Part shown: one piece after another, positions 1-10,990 of the stretch | How positions within the stretch are numbered: position 1 is the stretch's first letter | Layout: each line of letters starts with the position of its first letter | Assembly (NCBI RefSeq): GCF_000003855.2 | Contig: NW_003101676.1 | Location: 2,490,796-2,554,795 of the forward strand | Source: Blastomyces gilchristii SLH14081 | Lineage: Eukaryota > Ascomycota > Eurotiomycetes > Onygenales > Ajellomycetaceae | Direction: 5' to 3' | Length of the DNA: 64,000 nucleotides | Notes under the pieces: generated by a model | The model's database searches: none | What the model was told of the DNA's origin: nothing | Seen by the model: only the letters and a program-made list of their open reading frames with translations | Made by a program: the position numbers and the translations under genes

Positions 1-2560
1 ATTATCAGTTTTGATGTTCTTCTCTTTTGAATTTTCAAAACTGAGTTTAAAATCAGTTCAAGATTCATTTGATCATTATAAATCTGACTATTTTTAAGTC
101 TTTTTAAAGCAGCTTGACTATCAGAGAATATCCATGTCTCTTTCAAACTATTTCCTCTTTTATGAGATTTTATTTCAATGAGTTTGAAAGCTTTCACTAT
201 TATAAATAGTTCAGCATCAAAGACTTCAGATTCACAGTCTAAATTCCAGAAATCTGAGATAAAATTGATATTATCTTCAGTATAAGCAATGCCTGCGCCT
301 AATCTATTCAAATTCTCATTTTTTGAGCCATCTGAGTAAATCAGAATAGAGTCTTTTATATTAATTGTAGAGATCTTCTTCAAATGCTGTTCATATTCTC
401 TCTCTTTAGATAGTTCACTTATTTGTAAGTCTATGAGAGATTCCAGCTTTTCTCTTCAGAGAGATATCTTCTCATGATCAATTTTCTCAACATTTAATGA
501 AGAAAATTGATTCTTAATAAATGAACATAGTCTATACAGTTAAGAGAGCATTTTCTTTAAAGTATTATTCTCATTTTAATCAAGAAATCTATTTCAATTC
601 AGTTCATTTTCTGAGTTAACTGATGAAAATAAAGAAGAGACTCTTTCTCTGATTATATAATTTGAGCTCATCTTCATGACTCTCAGAGCATAGTTCATAC
701 AGGTCTTTTCAAATTGAATAGCAGGAGATGAAATTGAAGCTTCAATTTCCATTGCTTTAATAGAAGATGACTTGAATGCTTTCAGAAGTCTTCTCAAAGC
801 TCTGTTTTGTAGACTTTGAAAGAGTTCAGTGAAGTTATCTTGATTATTTCATCAAACTTAAACTTCATAATCAGCTACTGAGATAATACAGGCTATGTAT
901 AACTGTCTCATAGCCTGAAAGAATAGACCTCTCTCAGTATTTGATAGTCTGATTATACTATTCAGTAGTCTCTCTATCTTGATAATTCTTTGTTGAATAT
1001 GATATTTAAAATTCAACTTGGAGTTTAACCATACTCCTAGCCATTTGACATTCAAACTGGGTTTAATCTCTTTATTCAAAAGAGTTAGACTTAGTTCTTT
1101 CTCATTAAACCTGGAAAAAAAGTGAATTAGCTCAGTTTTATTCCTATCAAATTGAATTAGATTGATATCTGCTCTAACAAAGATTTCCTTTGCTGCTTTC
1201 TCAATCACTTCTAAATTCTCTTTGATTGTCTTTGAACTGTAGAGTAGATCAATATCATCTACATAACTTGAAAATCTCACTATTTTCATCTCTCTATTCT
1301 TGAATAGATATGCAGTGTATATTGCAAATAAAACAGGTGAGATTGAAGATCCTTGTGATACTTCTATTTTTATCTCAGTTTTATCTTGTTTTCTTCCATC
1401 AAAGAATAGTTGTATAATTCTTTTAGACATGAAACAATTGACTCATTTTATTAGAGAAAGTGGCAGTTTTAACATCTTCAAAGTTTGAATCATCTTAGAC
1501 TTTGAAACATGATCAAATGCATCTTTTATATCAATAAAAACTGCAGTTGAGACCAGGTCTTCATGCTTTACTACTTGAATATCATGAATAACTGAGAGAA
1601 CAGTATCAATTGCAGAACATTGTTTTCTATCTCTCATTTGTTCATTAAATAGAAGAGAATCACTAATAGAGCTTATAAAAGATAATCTAGTAGCTATTAT
1701 CTTTTCTAGAACTTTTCCCAAACAGTTCAACAGAGATATTACTCTATATGACTTAGAAACTGAAGCTTTTCTATTAGGTTTTGCAAGGATTACTCCAGTA
1801 GCTTCTCTCCAGCATTCAGAATGATAATCATTTCTTAAGAGATTGAAAAAGAGCTCAAAATATTCATTCTTCAAGTAGGAATATGTGTTTTGAATAATTA
1901 AATGATTAATTGAATCAGGCTCTGCAGCAGTTTTAATTGAACTTGAGAATATTGCTGACTCTAGTTCATCACATGTAAGCTCAGATCATTCCCAGTTATT
2001 TTCATCAATATATTCATGAAATGACATATTCTTCTCTTCTAAATGTGATGAGTTTTGAAAGAGAATTCTCATAAAATCATGACATTTTTCCTTAAAAGAG
2101 TTTGCTGTATACAATTCATTCTGAAATTCATATTCTAAGGTTGGAAGCTTTGCTACACTTCTTGTTTTAGTATAGTTGAAGGCTTTAAAGACTTCTTTTT
2201 CTTATGCTTCTTCAAGAAATTTGTTCCAGCAATCTGTTTTGACTTTTTTAATATCTGAAAAATATTCATTTTGAATAGCTTTGAACTCTTCATCAAATAT
2301 TAAGTTATTCTTCCAATCTCTCTTAGCAGTGACTAATTGCTTTCTTTTAGAAGTGATATTCTCATTTCACTATGGTTTGAAATACTCAGAAGACTTTTTC
2401 TTTGGAATATTTTCTTCAATACTTGTTAGAAGAATAGATGTAATCAGCTTTACTCTATTCTCAAGTATTTCATTTAAGATATCTTGACTTTGATTTCAAT
2501 AGAGCTCACTCTGCCTTTCAGATTTCAGCTGTTTTACTCTTTCTTCAACTGCTTTCCAAT
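1..2560 (-). pseudogene. LINE ORF2, second part: reverse transcriptase and RNase H (broken)
   Basis: Encodes the polymerase half of a LINE ORF2 protein, which would copy its RNA at the nicked target. Visible motifs on the minus strand: QGSSISPVLF (RT block before the catalytic centre) near 1350, the catalytic YVDD at 1254-1265, and an RNase H domain in about 1-430 with YSDGS-like and SDSQAAL motifs. The longest open pieces are 858-1430 and 1443-1874; stops and frame changes separate them. The RNase H end continues off the window's left edge. The same region lies on the plus strand at 52480-53735. What is seen is the domain order and motifs; assignment to the Tad1/I group follows from ORF2 with RNase H plus a zinc-knuckle ORF1. 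Confidence 0.85.
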
Positions 2561-2889
2561 TAGACTGGCCGGCGGGACCATGAATTTCACATTTGGTTTC
2601 ATTTGGTCTGGTCTCATACATTTCTTGGCGTGAGTCCCACCAGGACCAAGCCTCAAAAAAATCTGAAAATGGACCATTTCTGAGAGAAATAGCATGAAAA
2701 ATGATCAGATTTAATTCAAGAACAGTGAAATGAAAGTAATTTCTCAGAATAAACTGTGAAAGATAATCATTCTTTCAAAATCAGAATGAGACTGAAACTG
2801 AAGATTAAAATCAGTCTCATTCAGTTCATTCAGTGATTGCTTATATAATCAGAATTTGATAACAATTATTAATAACACTCATGAAACAA

Positions 2890-5310
2890 CTAAATACATT
2901 CTTGTACAAGTTTATTCTTCACTTTCTCATGAAAACTATACTTCTCTGATACACTGTGATCAGAGGTATTAAACTGTCTGATAATTTCATGTTTTACAAT
3001 CATGAGTTTCTTGATTGTTTCTTCTTGTAATTGTCTCTGATGATAGTGATAAATATTTCAACTTGAGTTGAACTTTCACTTCATTCTCACCTCTATCAAT
3101 GAAATTGTCAGAATATCACACATCATCAGTACAACAGTTGAATATATACTCTTAACAATTTTTCATAACTCTGAAATTGATTTGATATGTAAATTCATCA
3201 GATCATCTTGAAGATAGCAGTCAAATTCAGTTTTATAAGCATGTAGTTTTGCCTGATTTTCAGTTGTAATCAATGTATGCAAGTTCTGTTTCAAAGTTAG
3301 TATTATAGTTCTATGAGATATGAAGTATTATCAAAAATCATTACTTACTAGAGAATTGTATTTCACTGTCTTCACATCTCAAACATCTGCTCATTCAAAT
3401 CTCTGATAGTTGACATTGTAGTAGTCTCAGGTTAATTTGACATACAAGTCTCATTCCTTCTCTGTTCAATCTTGAGAAGTGTAGATATTAACTCAATGAG
3501 AGAAATCTAGTAGAGCTGCTACAGCATAGTACTCTGTAAAAGATTGTTCAGTTTTGCTGTAGTAATATCTCAGTTTATTCCTTGCAGTAATAATAGTCTG
3601 CACTATAGCATTATTTCAGACTGAATTTCTTTTTGAGTGATTCAACTGCTTCTGAAGATAAGTAAATAAACTGTTATATATTCATCAGGCTGACTGCAGC
3701 ATTGATGTATAAGTGATTGAGACTGTCTTTATTATCTTATAAAACTGAAACAGTAAATTAATCACATATTTCAACTGAGTTCACTTCATATCAGAAAGTT
3801 TTAATATCTGAATCTCTTCTCAATCAGAGTATTACACTCAATGATCAATTATCTGACACAATTGAAGAGTCTGAATAGTTATCTTATATGTTGAACTTCA
3901 CTGTGTTCTAACATTCTGTATCATATTCAGTGATGTGACTGATTTGTTTGTTTATTAAATATTATAAAATTATTGTTATTATTTAGAGGAGGTACAAATT
4001 GCATTAGCAATGTTTCAAATCTGTGATATTTAAATTATTAGTCAATCTATTCAAAATTAACAGTAGCATTATCAAAAAGTATTATTAAAAAGCAATATCA
4101 AAAAGTGTTATTAAAAAATATTATCTTTTACAAAGTGAATGCAAAAGTTACTTGAGTAATTACTTTCATCTCATTTTCATCTCAAGAACCAGCTATCTCA
4201 TTATTCTTTGTCTTGATATTAAGATTCTTTATCAGTGTTTGCATCACAAGTTGAATCACATGAGCAATGCAGAGAATATGACCTTGTTTATTATTTCAGA
4301 AATGTAAAGTCAATTTTTACTTCAAGCTCTTCATCATAGTGTAGTTATTCACAGTATTGTCAGTTGTAATTGTAAGAAGACTGAGACTAATATCTCAATA
4401 GTCATTTTTAATCACAGTCATTAATATCTCTGTTATATAATTCTCAGTATAACTACTGATCAATGATTCAAATTCAATTAATGTCTCTTAATAAGTTCAG
4501 TTCTCATCAATGTAATAACATGTAACTCTCATAAATGTAAGATTATTTATACTAGTTCATGCATTCACTGTGAGAGATACTCTTCAATGATTCTTCAACT
4601 CTGATTCTAGATATTGTATATTGACTTTGTAGTGTGTCTCAAGATTGAACTGAAGACAGAATCAATGTGAAATATAAAGAGTTGAATTAAGCATTTGAAG
4701 AAGTGTTCAGAATTCGGGGTTTTCAATTGATCAAAGAGAAAGATTCAGAGATATACATATGCAAAGTAATTATTCACAGAAGTTATCAGATGAGAGTTGT
4801 GAAATCAGAGTACTGATACATAATTATTTTCATATAATTTTCTTCAAATTAGAAAGTTAGCATTATCAAAAATCATTATCTGATAGAGTAACTTATCAGC
4901 TCAGTAGTAATTTTCTGATTATTTTTCTTTTATTGTCTGTATTCTGATGACTTCAGATGTCAGGAAAGTTCTTCAGAATCATAATCAGTTTATGATGAAT
5001 ATTTCTGAATACAGTTGCAGTGATTGTAGCAGAGAGATGACTCTTCAGTAATCTGTAATACAATCTGTTGATAATTATTTCATAGTTCATCTCAGTGTTT
5101 GTGTTGAGTTTTTCATAAATTTCATGACCTGAAATCAGATGTGAAGAATGAAGTAATTATTTATCATGATTGAAAGAGAGCATTCTGTGTTGAATTGTAA
5201 ACAATATAGACTTTGTAATTCACAGTGATTTCTTGAAGAGTCTGTGAATCTTTAATAAAAGTAAAAGAAGTGAAAGAAGTGAATTCAGAAGATATGATAA
5301 TAATTTAAGA
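2890..5310 (-). pseudogene. hAT transposase (broken), copy H1
   Basis: Cut-and-paste transposase of the hAT superfamily, acting in the nucleus on the element's own ends. Seen: the TTDNTVNN segment (codons around 4356-4367), carrying the expected catalytic Asp; a CIxHVIQL-like Cys/His segment after it; a PEYYAxAALLD block near 3500-3545; and a C-terminal dimerisation region with YLQDDL and DILTISL ending at a TAG at 2890-2892. An intron about 62 bp long is visible near 3288-3349 with GTAAGT donor, TACTAAC branch site and CAG acceptor. Many TGA, TAA and TAG codons interrupt the frame, at sites that differ between copies. The N-terminus (about 5300) is uncertain; no BED zinc finger could be recognised. 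Confidence 0.8.
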
Positions 5311-5769
5311 AAGATGATAATTTATTTTCAATAACTAATCACTGATGTGTGTAAGAAGAATTAATATAAGAGAAAATAATCTTATTTCTTAGCTTAGTTA
5401 TAATTTTAGTACTAACTCAGATTGAATATCATTAATGTATAAAAGTAAATAAACAATCTTGATTAATCTCTGTTATATTTCTTGAAATATATTAATATTG
5501 TGAAAGAGAGTGTTACTAAATTACATTATCAGATAATATCATTAAAAATATATTAATATTGTGAATATCAATGTTGAAAAAATGTTGATACTTATACATT
5601 ATAGTGATTTGTGAATCATGATAGTTAAATATATATATATATATATATCATTCCTGACTTGATTACAAGTTGTACAATAATTTTTGAAAACTCAAAATCA
5701 ATTTTAATTATTAATAATTATGAACTTAAACTTATAACTAACTAATATAAAAAGAAAAAAATCTACTTC

Positions 5770-6560
5770 TTCTCTTTCTCATTCTTCTTATCATTCTTCA
5801 TAATTCACTTCTCATTCTTCTTCTTCTTCTCCTTCTTCTCATCTGAGATGATAATCATCTCAAAATCTCTCTTCACTGCCTTCTCAGAGAAGGGTTTCTG
5901 CTGCTTTCTCTCAGCCAGGTCAATCTGTGCTTCAAAATCCTGCATTTTCTGATCTGCTGCCTCGGGTTTCATCTCAGCAGTAAGTAGATTGACATGCTCA
6001 GAGAGCAGAACTGTCTTCTCAATGTTCTGAATTATAAAGTGTATTCAGCACCTGAACAAGGTCTCAATTTCCTTCTTCTCTGCCAGCTTCTGCTAATTAA
6101 TTAGAGAACAGAAGTGTTATCAAAAATTATTATCTCTCAATAAATAAAAAACTTATCAGTTTTAACTTCTTTATCTTCTACTTTAACACTCTCTTAATCT
6201 TCTTCTGTTATCACTTATTTATAGCAACACTCTTCTTCTCTCTCCCTCTCTTCATCTTAAACTCAAATCATTCTCAGAACTTCTTCTGATCTTATCACTA
6301 CTGTATAAGACTCTTCACTGTCTTCTTCTTCAAACTCTCACAGGCAGTGCTATCTGTATTATTTCTATACTTAGTTCAGTCTAAATCTATCAGAAGTGTT
6401 ACTTAAAATTATTATCATTCTACTTTCTTATAAAGCCTCTTCAAGATATTATAACATGTCTTGTAATCTGTCTTTTCTTACTTAAATGCCTTCTTCTTCA
6501 CTTTCTTCAATCTGTGACAGTGCTCACACATCTTGATGATCTGCAGAACTATAGAATATT
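5770..6560 (-). pseudogene. Second degenerate ORF of the hAT element, coiled-coil and Lys-rich
   Basis: Lies upstream of the transposase on the same strand in H1, H2, H3 and H4. Translating the clearer copy in H3 (30831-31115) shows a charged, probably coiled-coil stretch (EKTALLSEHANLLSAEV, then NLAEREQQKLFSEK) ending in a run of lysines. An upstream exon-like piece has AAVRSEEVLRIV followed by an acidic/basic tail. An acceptor-like TTAGCAG separates the two, but the donor is not clear. I do not recognise the family. It could be an accessory protein of the transposon, a 5' exon of the transposase, or the tail of an older captured gene. Confidence is for its being coding-derived, not for a function. 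Confidence 0.4.
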
Positions 6561-6639
6561 TGAAGAGAAATGACATGATTAATTTCAGTGAGTATTGAAG
6601 AGAGATAGAGGCAGAAGAGACAGTCAGAAATAATATAAT

Positions 6640-6745
6640 AATAATGATAATAATGATGATGATGATGATAGTAATGATGATAATAATAGTGATAATGTTG
6701 ATAATGATAGTAATAGTGATGATGATGATAATGATGATAATGAAA
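6640..6745. repeat. Degenerate GAT/AAT trinucleotide microsatellite
   Basis: Imperfect run of TGATGA/TAATGA/AATAGT units inside hAT H1. The equivalent tract is present in H2 (22395-22515) and H4 (49290-49400), so it belongs to the transposon. The His/Tyr-only open frame on the minus strand here is a by-product of the repeat. Confidence 0.8.
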
Positions 6746-6759
6746 GAGAAAGTGCATTG

Positions 6760-8364
6760 AAATATATTACTGACTTATTAAATATAAAGAGACAAAGAAA
6801 ATATTAACAGCTTTCAGAGATATATAGAAACAGCTATAGTATTGTATAGTAACATCATCTTCATTCAATACATGCAGTGTTGATGTTCTTTGTATACAGT
6901 TATTATATAATCTATATCAGAGATACATGCAGAAAACAGATCTTTGTTGCTAGAAAGAATGATTGCAGTGATTCTCTGTTTTCATATTATAAAGATAAGT
7001 TATTCTCATTTCTTTCTTCTCTCTTTTCTCTTCTTCTTCAATTCATCACTAAGTCTAAGCTGATATGAAAACTATTAAAACACTCTTAGAAATCCTTAAA
7101 TTGAAGAGTATAGACTAATTAAATTTTAAATACAGAAGAATTAAATTATATTCAACATTACTAATTATTCATTTCTTCTCAATAAAATCACAGTTGTGTC
7201 TTCCTTCTCTCTTCTCTCAAATAAAACATGGTCTGTGAAAAGTAAGTATCACACCAGACCATAATGATTAACACAGCCCCAGTACACAGAGCTGTATACA
7301 CACAGTGTGTGCTGAACTGAGAGACTGCATGAATTGCAAATCAGTGTCAGCATTTCAGAAAGAGTCATGCAGTGTGAGAAAGCTGCAACTCTCAGTCATA
7401 TATGCAGAGAGTGAATTGTTGCAGTAAGTGCATGTGCATTGCATGAAAGTAACACTTTTTAATAACACTCAGTCTCTGATATCATGAAAATAGAGTCTCT
7501 CTGTGAGATTCATTTTTATCAGAAGTCAGAGAATCTTATATTTCTCAAGATTATCTTCATCTGTCTTATTCATGAAATTGATGAGAAAAATCATTGATTT
7601 CAGCATTCTGCTCTTGATGTCATTCAAGTGACAGCAGAGTTCACCCTGATCACACTTTTTAAGTGTATGTTTTCTAAATATTCACATTTATACAGATATA
7701 TACTAATTATTTATTAAGTGATATTAAGACAATGACTTATCATGACTGTGTTACTCTCACTGTGAGAAATACACAGTTGATAATGAATATTGTAAAGACT
7801 CTGAGAAGTGAGTATTTTAAGAGTGCTGTGACTCTGTAATCTTGATTTTTTTTATTTTTATTTTTTGTTTTTTTCTTTTTCTTTTCTTTTTTTTTTCTTT
7901 TTCTTTTTATTTTTTTTTATTCATTCTGATTTTTTCTTGTTTTTGTTTTATTTTTTGTTTTTTGTTTTTTTTTTTATATTTTATATTTTTTTTGTAATTA
8001 AAATTATATGAATTATGATCTGTGTTCAGAAAAGTAATGATATTTAATAACACTCTCTATTGAATTTTCAACAAATGAGCACTATGTTATGATATTATGT
8101 AAGTGAGAAGTGATTTCATAGTCTTATTTAATGCCATTCTCAATAATGGGATCAGAATGAAAATATGACTAAGAATTCAAATGTATTCTTTATTCAGAAC
8201 TAGATTTTTATTTGAAAAGTGAATCTGAAACCTTTAATATTTGAAATAACATGATTTGAAATCAATGTAATGAATACAAATCATGACCAGGAGTAATGCT
8301 TTTAGATAATGTGACAACTGTAAAGTTTGATCCTGGTCCCAGACACGGTCACACGGTCAGTCTA
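6760..8364. other. Non-coding end of hAT H1, with a poly-pyrimidine tract
   Basis: No coding signal recognised. It holds AT-rich sequence, a palindromic stretch of CACA/TGTG near 7300, and at 7846-7985 an almost pure T tract with scattered C, G and A. The same tract, as poly-A on the plus strand, is found at 41800-41912 in H4. Probably the promoter-side end of the element, since both ORFs read away from it; this is inference. Confidence 0.5.
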
Positions 8365-9330
8365 TTTCAATCAGCTTTTTCAAAGTTATACTGATTAGAG
8401 AGAAGAGGATTTTCACTTCTTTGTTTTTCACTCAGTTCAATATCAAATTGAATAATCTCATGACTCAATCCTGAGGTTTCATTTGAATCAATAAACCAGT
8501 TTATAAGTCTTTTTTCAATTAGATTTTGTGACATGAAAGTTAAATCTATAATAGATTTCTGTTTCATGCCTTTTCTAAAGAATGTTTGTTGATTAGACTT
8601 GTTAACTAAATCTATTGAATGCTCAAAAGTCTATTCAATCAGTTTATCTGCTCTTACTGCTCTTGTGCACTCTGAGTTTCATCAGGAATAATGTGCATTG
8701 AAGTCTCCTGCAATTATAGAGTTTTTTAAGAGAGTTATATTCAAAAATCCTCTGTCAATTGTCCAGGTATTGTTGTTTTCTTTCAATGATTTTTCATTAT
8801 AGATATTTATAAGTTGAATAGTATCAAACTCATTATCTTTATCTATAATGTCACCCACTAGAATATCAGTGTCAGATATGATATCAAATCTTAGATTAAA
8901 TTGATATCTTGATCTTTTTCTCTCATAGATTGCTACTCTTGATTTTATCTCAGATTTTTCAGGAAGAAAGCACTAATAGCTTGAATGAGAAATGATGTAC
9001 TTTTGCTCAGTATCAAAGTTTGATTCTTGAAGAAGTACAAAGACAACTTTTTGTTCAAATGCAATCTGAAGACAAGAATAAATACAATTTGAGTTTCTAT
9101 TCACATTGTTTTAAATAAATGTGATTTTTGAAGAGTTTTTAAACTTTTTTTGTTGTTTTTGTTGTACATTCATACTAAAAGAGAGTGAAGATATAGTAGA
9201 ATCTAATCACTATCACCAGATAGTAGATTATAACTATTTTGAAAAGCAGGAATCTCAACTGCTTGCATTCTATCTAGTTTATCACCAGAGTCATTTCTCA
9301 ATTCTCTAATCTTAACAGGTGTTTGAGGAT
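8365..9330 (-). pseudogene. LINE ORF2, first part: endonuclease domain (broken)
   Basis: N-terminal endonuclease/exonuclease/phosphatase-type domain of the LINE ORF2 protein, which would nick target DNA. Visible on the minus strand: an AGDFNAHYS catalytic-type motif near 8690-8720, IDLTFMS near 8530-8550, and ETSGLSHEIIQFDIE near 8450-8480. Typical family members have SDH at the last site; here it reads LSH, and LINE copy 2 reads SGH, each explained by single transitions. It continues into 2560-1 once hAT H1 is removed. The longest clean piece is 8367-8567. Confidence 0.85.
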
Positions 9331-10792
9331 TCAAATTCTGTTTACATTTAGCTGGAGAATTGGAGTTTGAAAACCTAGATAGTTGAGAGTTTCTTCTTTT
9401 TGAGCTTGCAGTTGCAGATTTACTAGCTTGACTTTTTTCTTCAGTTTTAGATTCACTTTGAGCTTCATCTTTTCTCCAGTTGTTCTGAGTTCTTGAAGCA
9501 AATACACATTCTTTTGAGCTAGATGCATGTTTTTCTTTGCTATTGGAGCACTTAAGCAGAATATGTTAACATATTTCATCTCTTTTTGAGCATGTTTCAT
9601 ATTTATGCTCACTAGTTTTGTGATCTCTAGCACAGAATGCGCATTTTGAGTCTCTGAAACAAGAGATTGCAAAGTGTTCATATCTTTGACAGTTTGAACA
9701 CTGTGATTGAGCTTTGAGATTCATTCTTGAGTTTTTGTATTCATGAACTCTCATTTTCAAACCTGCTACTCTTACTTCAGAGATTCTTGATTGTTCAAGT
9801 GTCTTTGTATACACTAGAACAGAGGCATTTCTTCTGCTCTGTCTGAACTCAATTGAATTAAGTTATACAGGCTCTTTTCTCAGTTGAATAGAATTGTATT
9901 CTTCTAATTCATTTTTGAGAAGTAGCATTTCTTCCTCACAGTCAAAAATTTCAACTGGAAAATTATGAAGAATGAATTTATCTCACTTTTCATCTCTCTC
10001 AGATAGAATTGTTGTATTCAGTAGAGATTCTATTGCTGATTTTCAGAGATTCTTATTCTGAATAAGGAATTCTGCACTGAATTCAGGCATTGTAGTCAAA
10101 ATAATAGAATTTCCAAACAAAGATGGCTCAATTGAAGCTATGACTGATTTTTGAACTTCAATATCAGTCATTAACTGAGAAAAGAACTGCTGATTAATTT
10201 CATTTCTAATTCTGAAAATGAGATTTGAGTTTAGCTTGTTTTTTTGCAAGCTCTTCTGATTTGAGACTTTGAGAATAAGTCTTCTGTTTCTGAAGATTTG
10301 AAAGTTCTTCTCTTTTTGCATTTCTTTTTTTTCCTTTCTATGAACAGAGGTCCGAGTAATATTCTTCTCAGTTTTCTCAGAATTTTGAGCAGATTTTGAA
10401 CTAGCAGGTTTGAAGACAGCAGATTCTGCTACTTGAGCATATGTTTTCTTCTGATTTGAAGAAGAAGATGAAGAAGTAGAAGATGAAAAAGAGTCAGTGA
10501 CTGTACTGAAAGATTTCAATGTTTTTTGAATTGCATTTGAAATTCCAAGTTTGAACTTGATCACTTCTCATAGTTGTCTAGCCTGAGCATGAAGAATTAA
10601 CAGAACTTCTTCATTCTCCTCACTCAAACACTGTTTTCCAAGAATTTTACTTGCTTTTTCCAGTTTCTGTATTTCAAGAACTTGTTATTTCTCTATTTCT
10701 TCCTTCTTTCTTCTCTTTAGAATTTTAATCTCAGGAACAGCATCTGAGAAAACATCTTTTTCCACATCAACTGAGTGTACTCTTGAACTCAT
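9331..10792 (-). pseudogene. LINE ORF1, zinc-knuckle RNA-binding protein (broken)
   Basis: Gag-like first ORF of the LINE. A start ATG is at 10792 (MSSRVHSVDVEKD...), followed by a charged Lys/Glu-rich helical region, then a Ser-rich segment (near 10450-10500), then the longest open piece (10043-10564). Near 9566-9740 are two knuckle-like motifs: CSNCQRYEHFAISC (CX2CX4HX4C) and CAFCARDHKTSEHKYETC. This pair is typical of ORF1 proteins in Tad1/I/Jockey-type LINEs and would bind the element RNA. The C-terminal third (9331-9681) is in a different frame, so at least one frameshift lies near 9600. It ends where ORF2 begins. Confidence 0.75.
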
Positions 10793-10802
10793 TTTTCTCA
10801 CT

Positions 10803-10990
10803 GAATGAAAAGTCGGTCAGACTGTTTCAATTGAGAGATTTATCAGTCTATTTTCAAATGAAAAGTTGGTCAGACTGTTTCAATTGAGAGGTTTATTAAT
10901 CTATTTTCAAATGAAAAGTTGGTCAGACTGTTTCAGTTGAGAGGTTTATTAGTCTATTTTCAATTGAAAAGTTAGTCAGACTGTTTCAAA
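10803..10990 (-). repeat. 54-bp tandem repeat in the LINE leader
   Basis: Three full units and part of a fourth, each with GAAAAGTTGGTCAGACTGTT near its start (at about 10806, 10860, 10913 and 10967). The array sits directly upstream of the ORF1 start codon. Tandem monomers in a LINE 5' leader can act as promoter units (as in mouse L1), which is only an analogy here. Confidence 0.87.

Larger units (their letters stand above)
2561..8364 (-). mobile_element. hAT-like DNA transposon H1, complete ends
   Basis: A 5.8-kb element with short terminal inverted repeats TAGACTG...CAGTCTA. It interrupts LINE ORF2; the flanks tttccaat and tttcaat are an 8-bp target duplication with one base lost. The low end starts TAGACTGGCCGGCGGGACC, the high end finishes CACGGTCACACGGTCAGTCTA. 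It carries a degenerate hAT transposase (minus strand, 2890 to about 5310) and a second lysine-rich coding-like region (about 5770-6560). It is the only copy here with both ends and no nested insertion, so it is the best reference for the family. Related copies: 13074-22592, 30712-34740 and 41434-62851. The 505-bp MITEs share about 95 bp of one end and 35 bp of the other. Confidence 0.87.

Noticed and set aside
5631..5650. AT dinucleotide run as a possible origin or promoter
   Set aside because: The same short (AT)n run occurs in each hAT copy (20898, 31269, 51403); it is just a microsatellite of the element.
6524..6757. 77-codon open frame made almost only of His and Tyr
   Set aside because: It is the minus-strand reading of a GAT/AAT microsatellite shared by all hAT copies. 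The similar frame at 22312-22530 has the same cause.
10803..10990. CRISPR-like array
   Set aside because: Units are contiguous 54-bp tandem repeats with no unique spacers, in a LINE leader of a eukaryote-type sequence.
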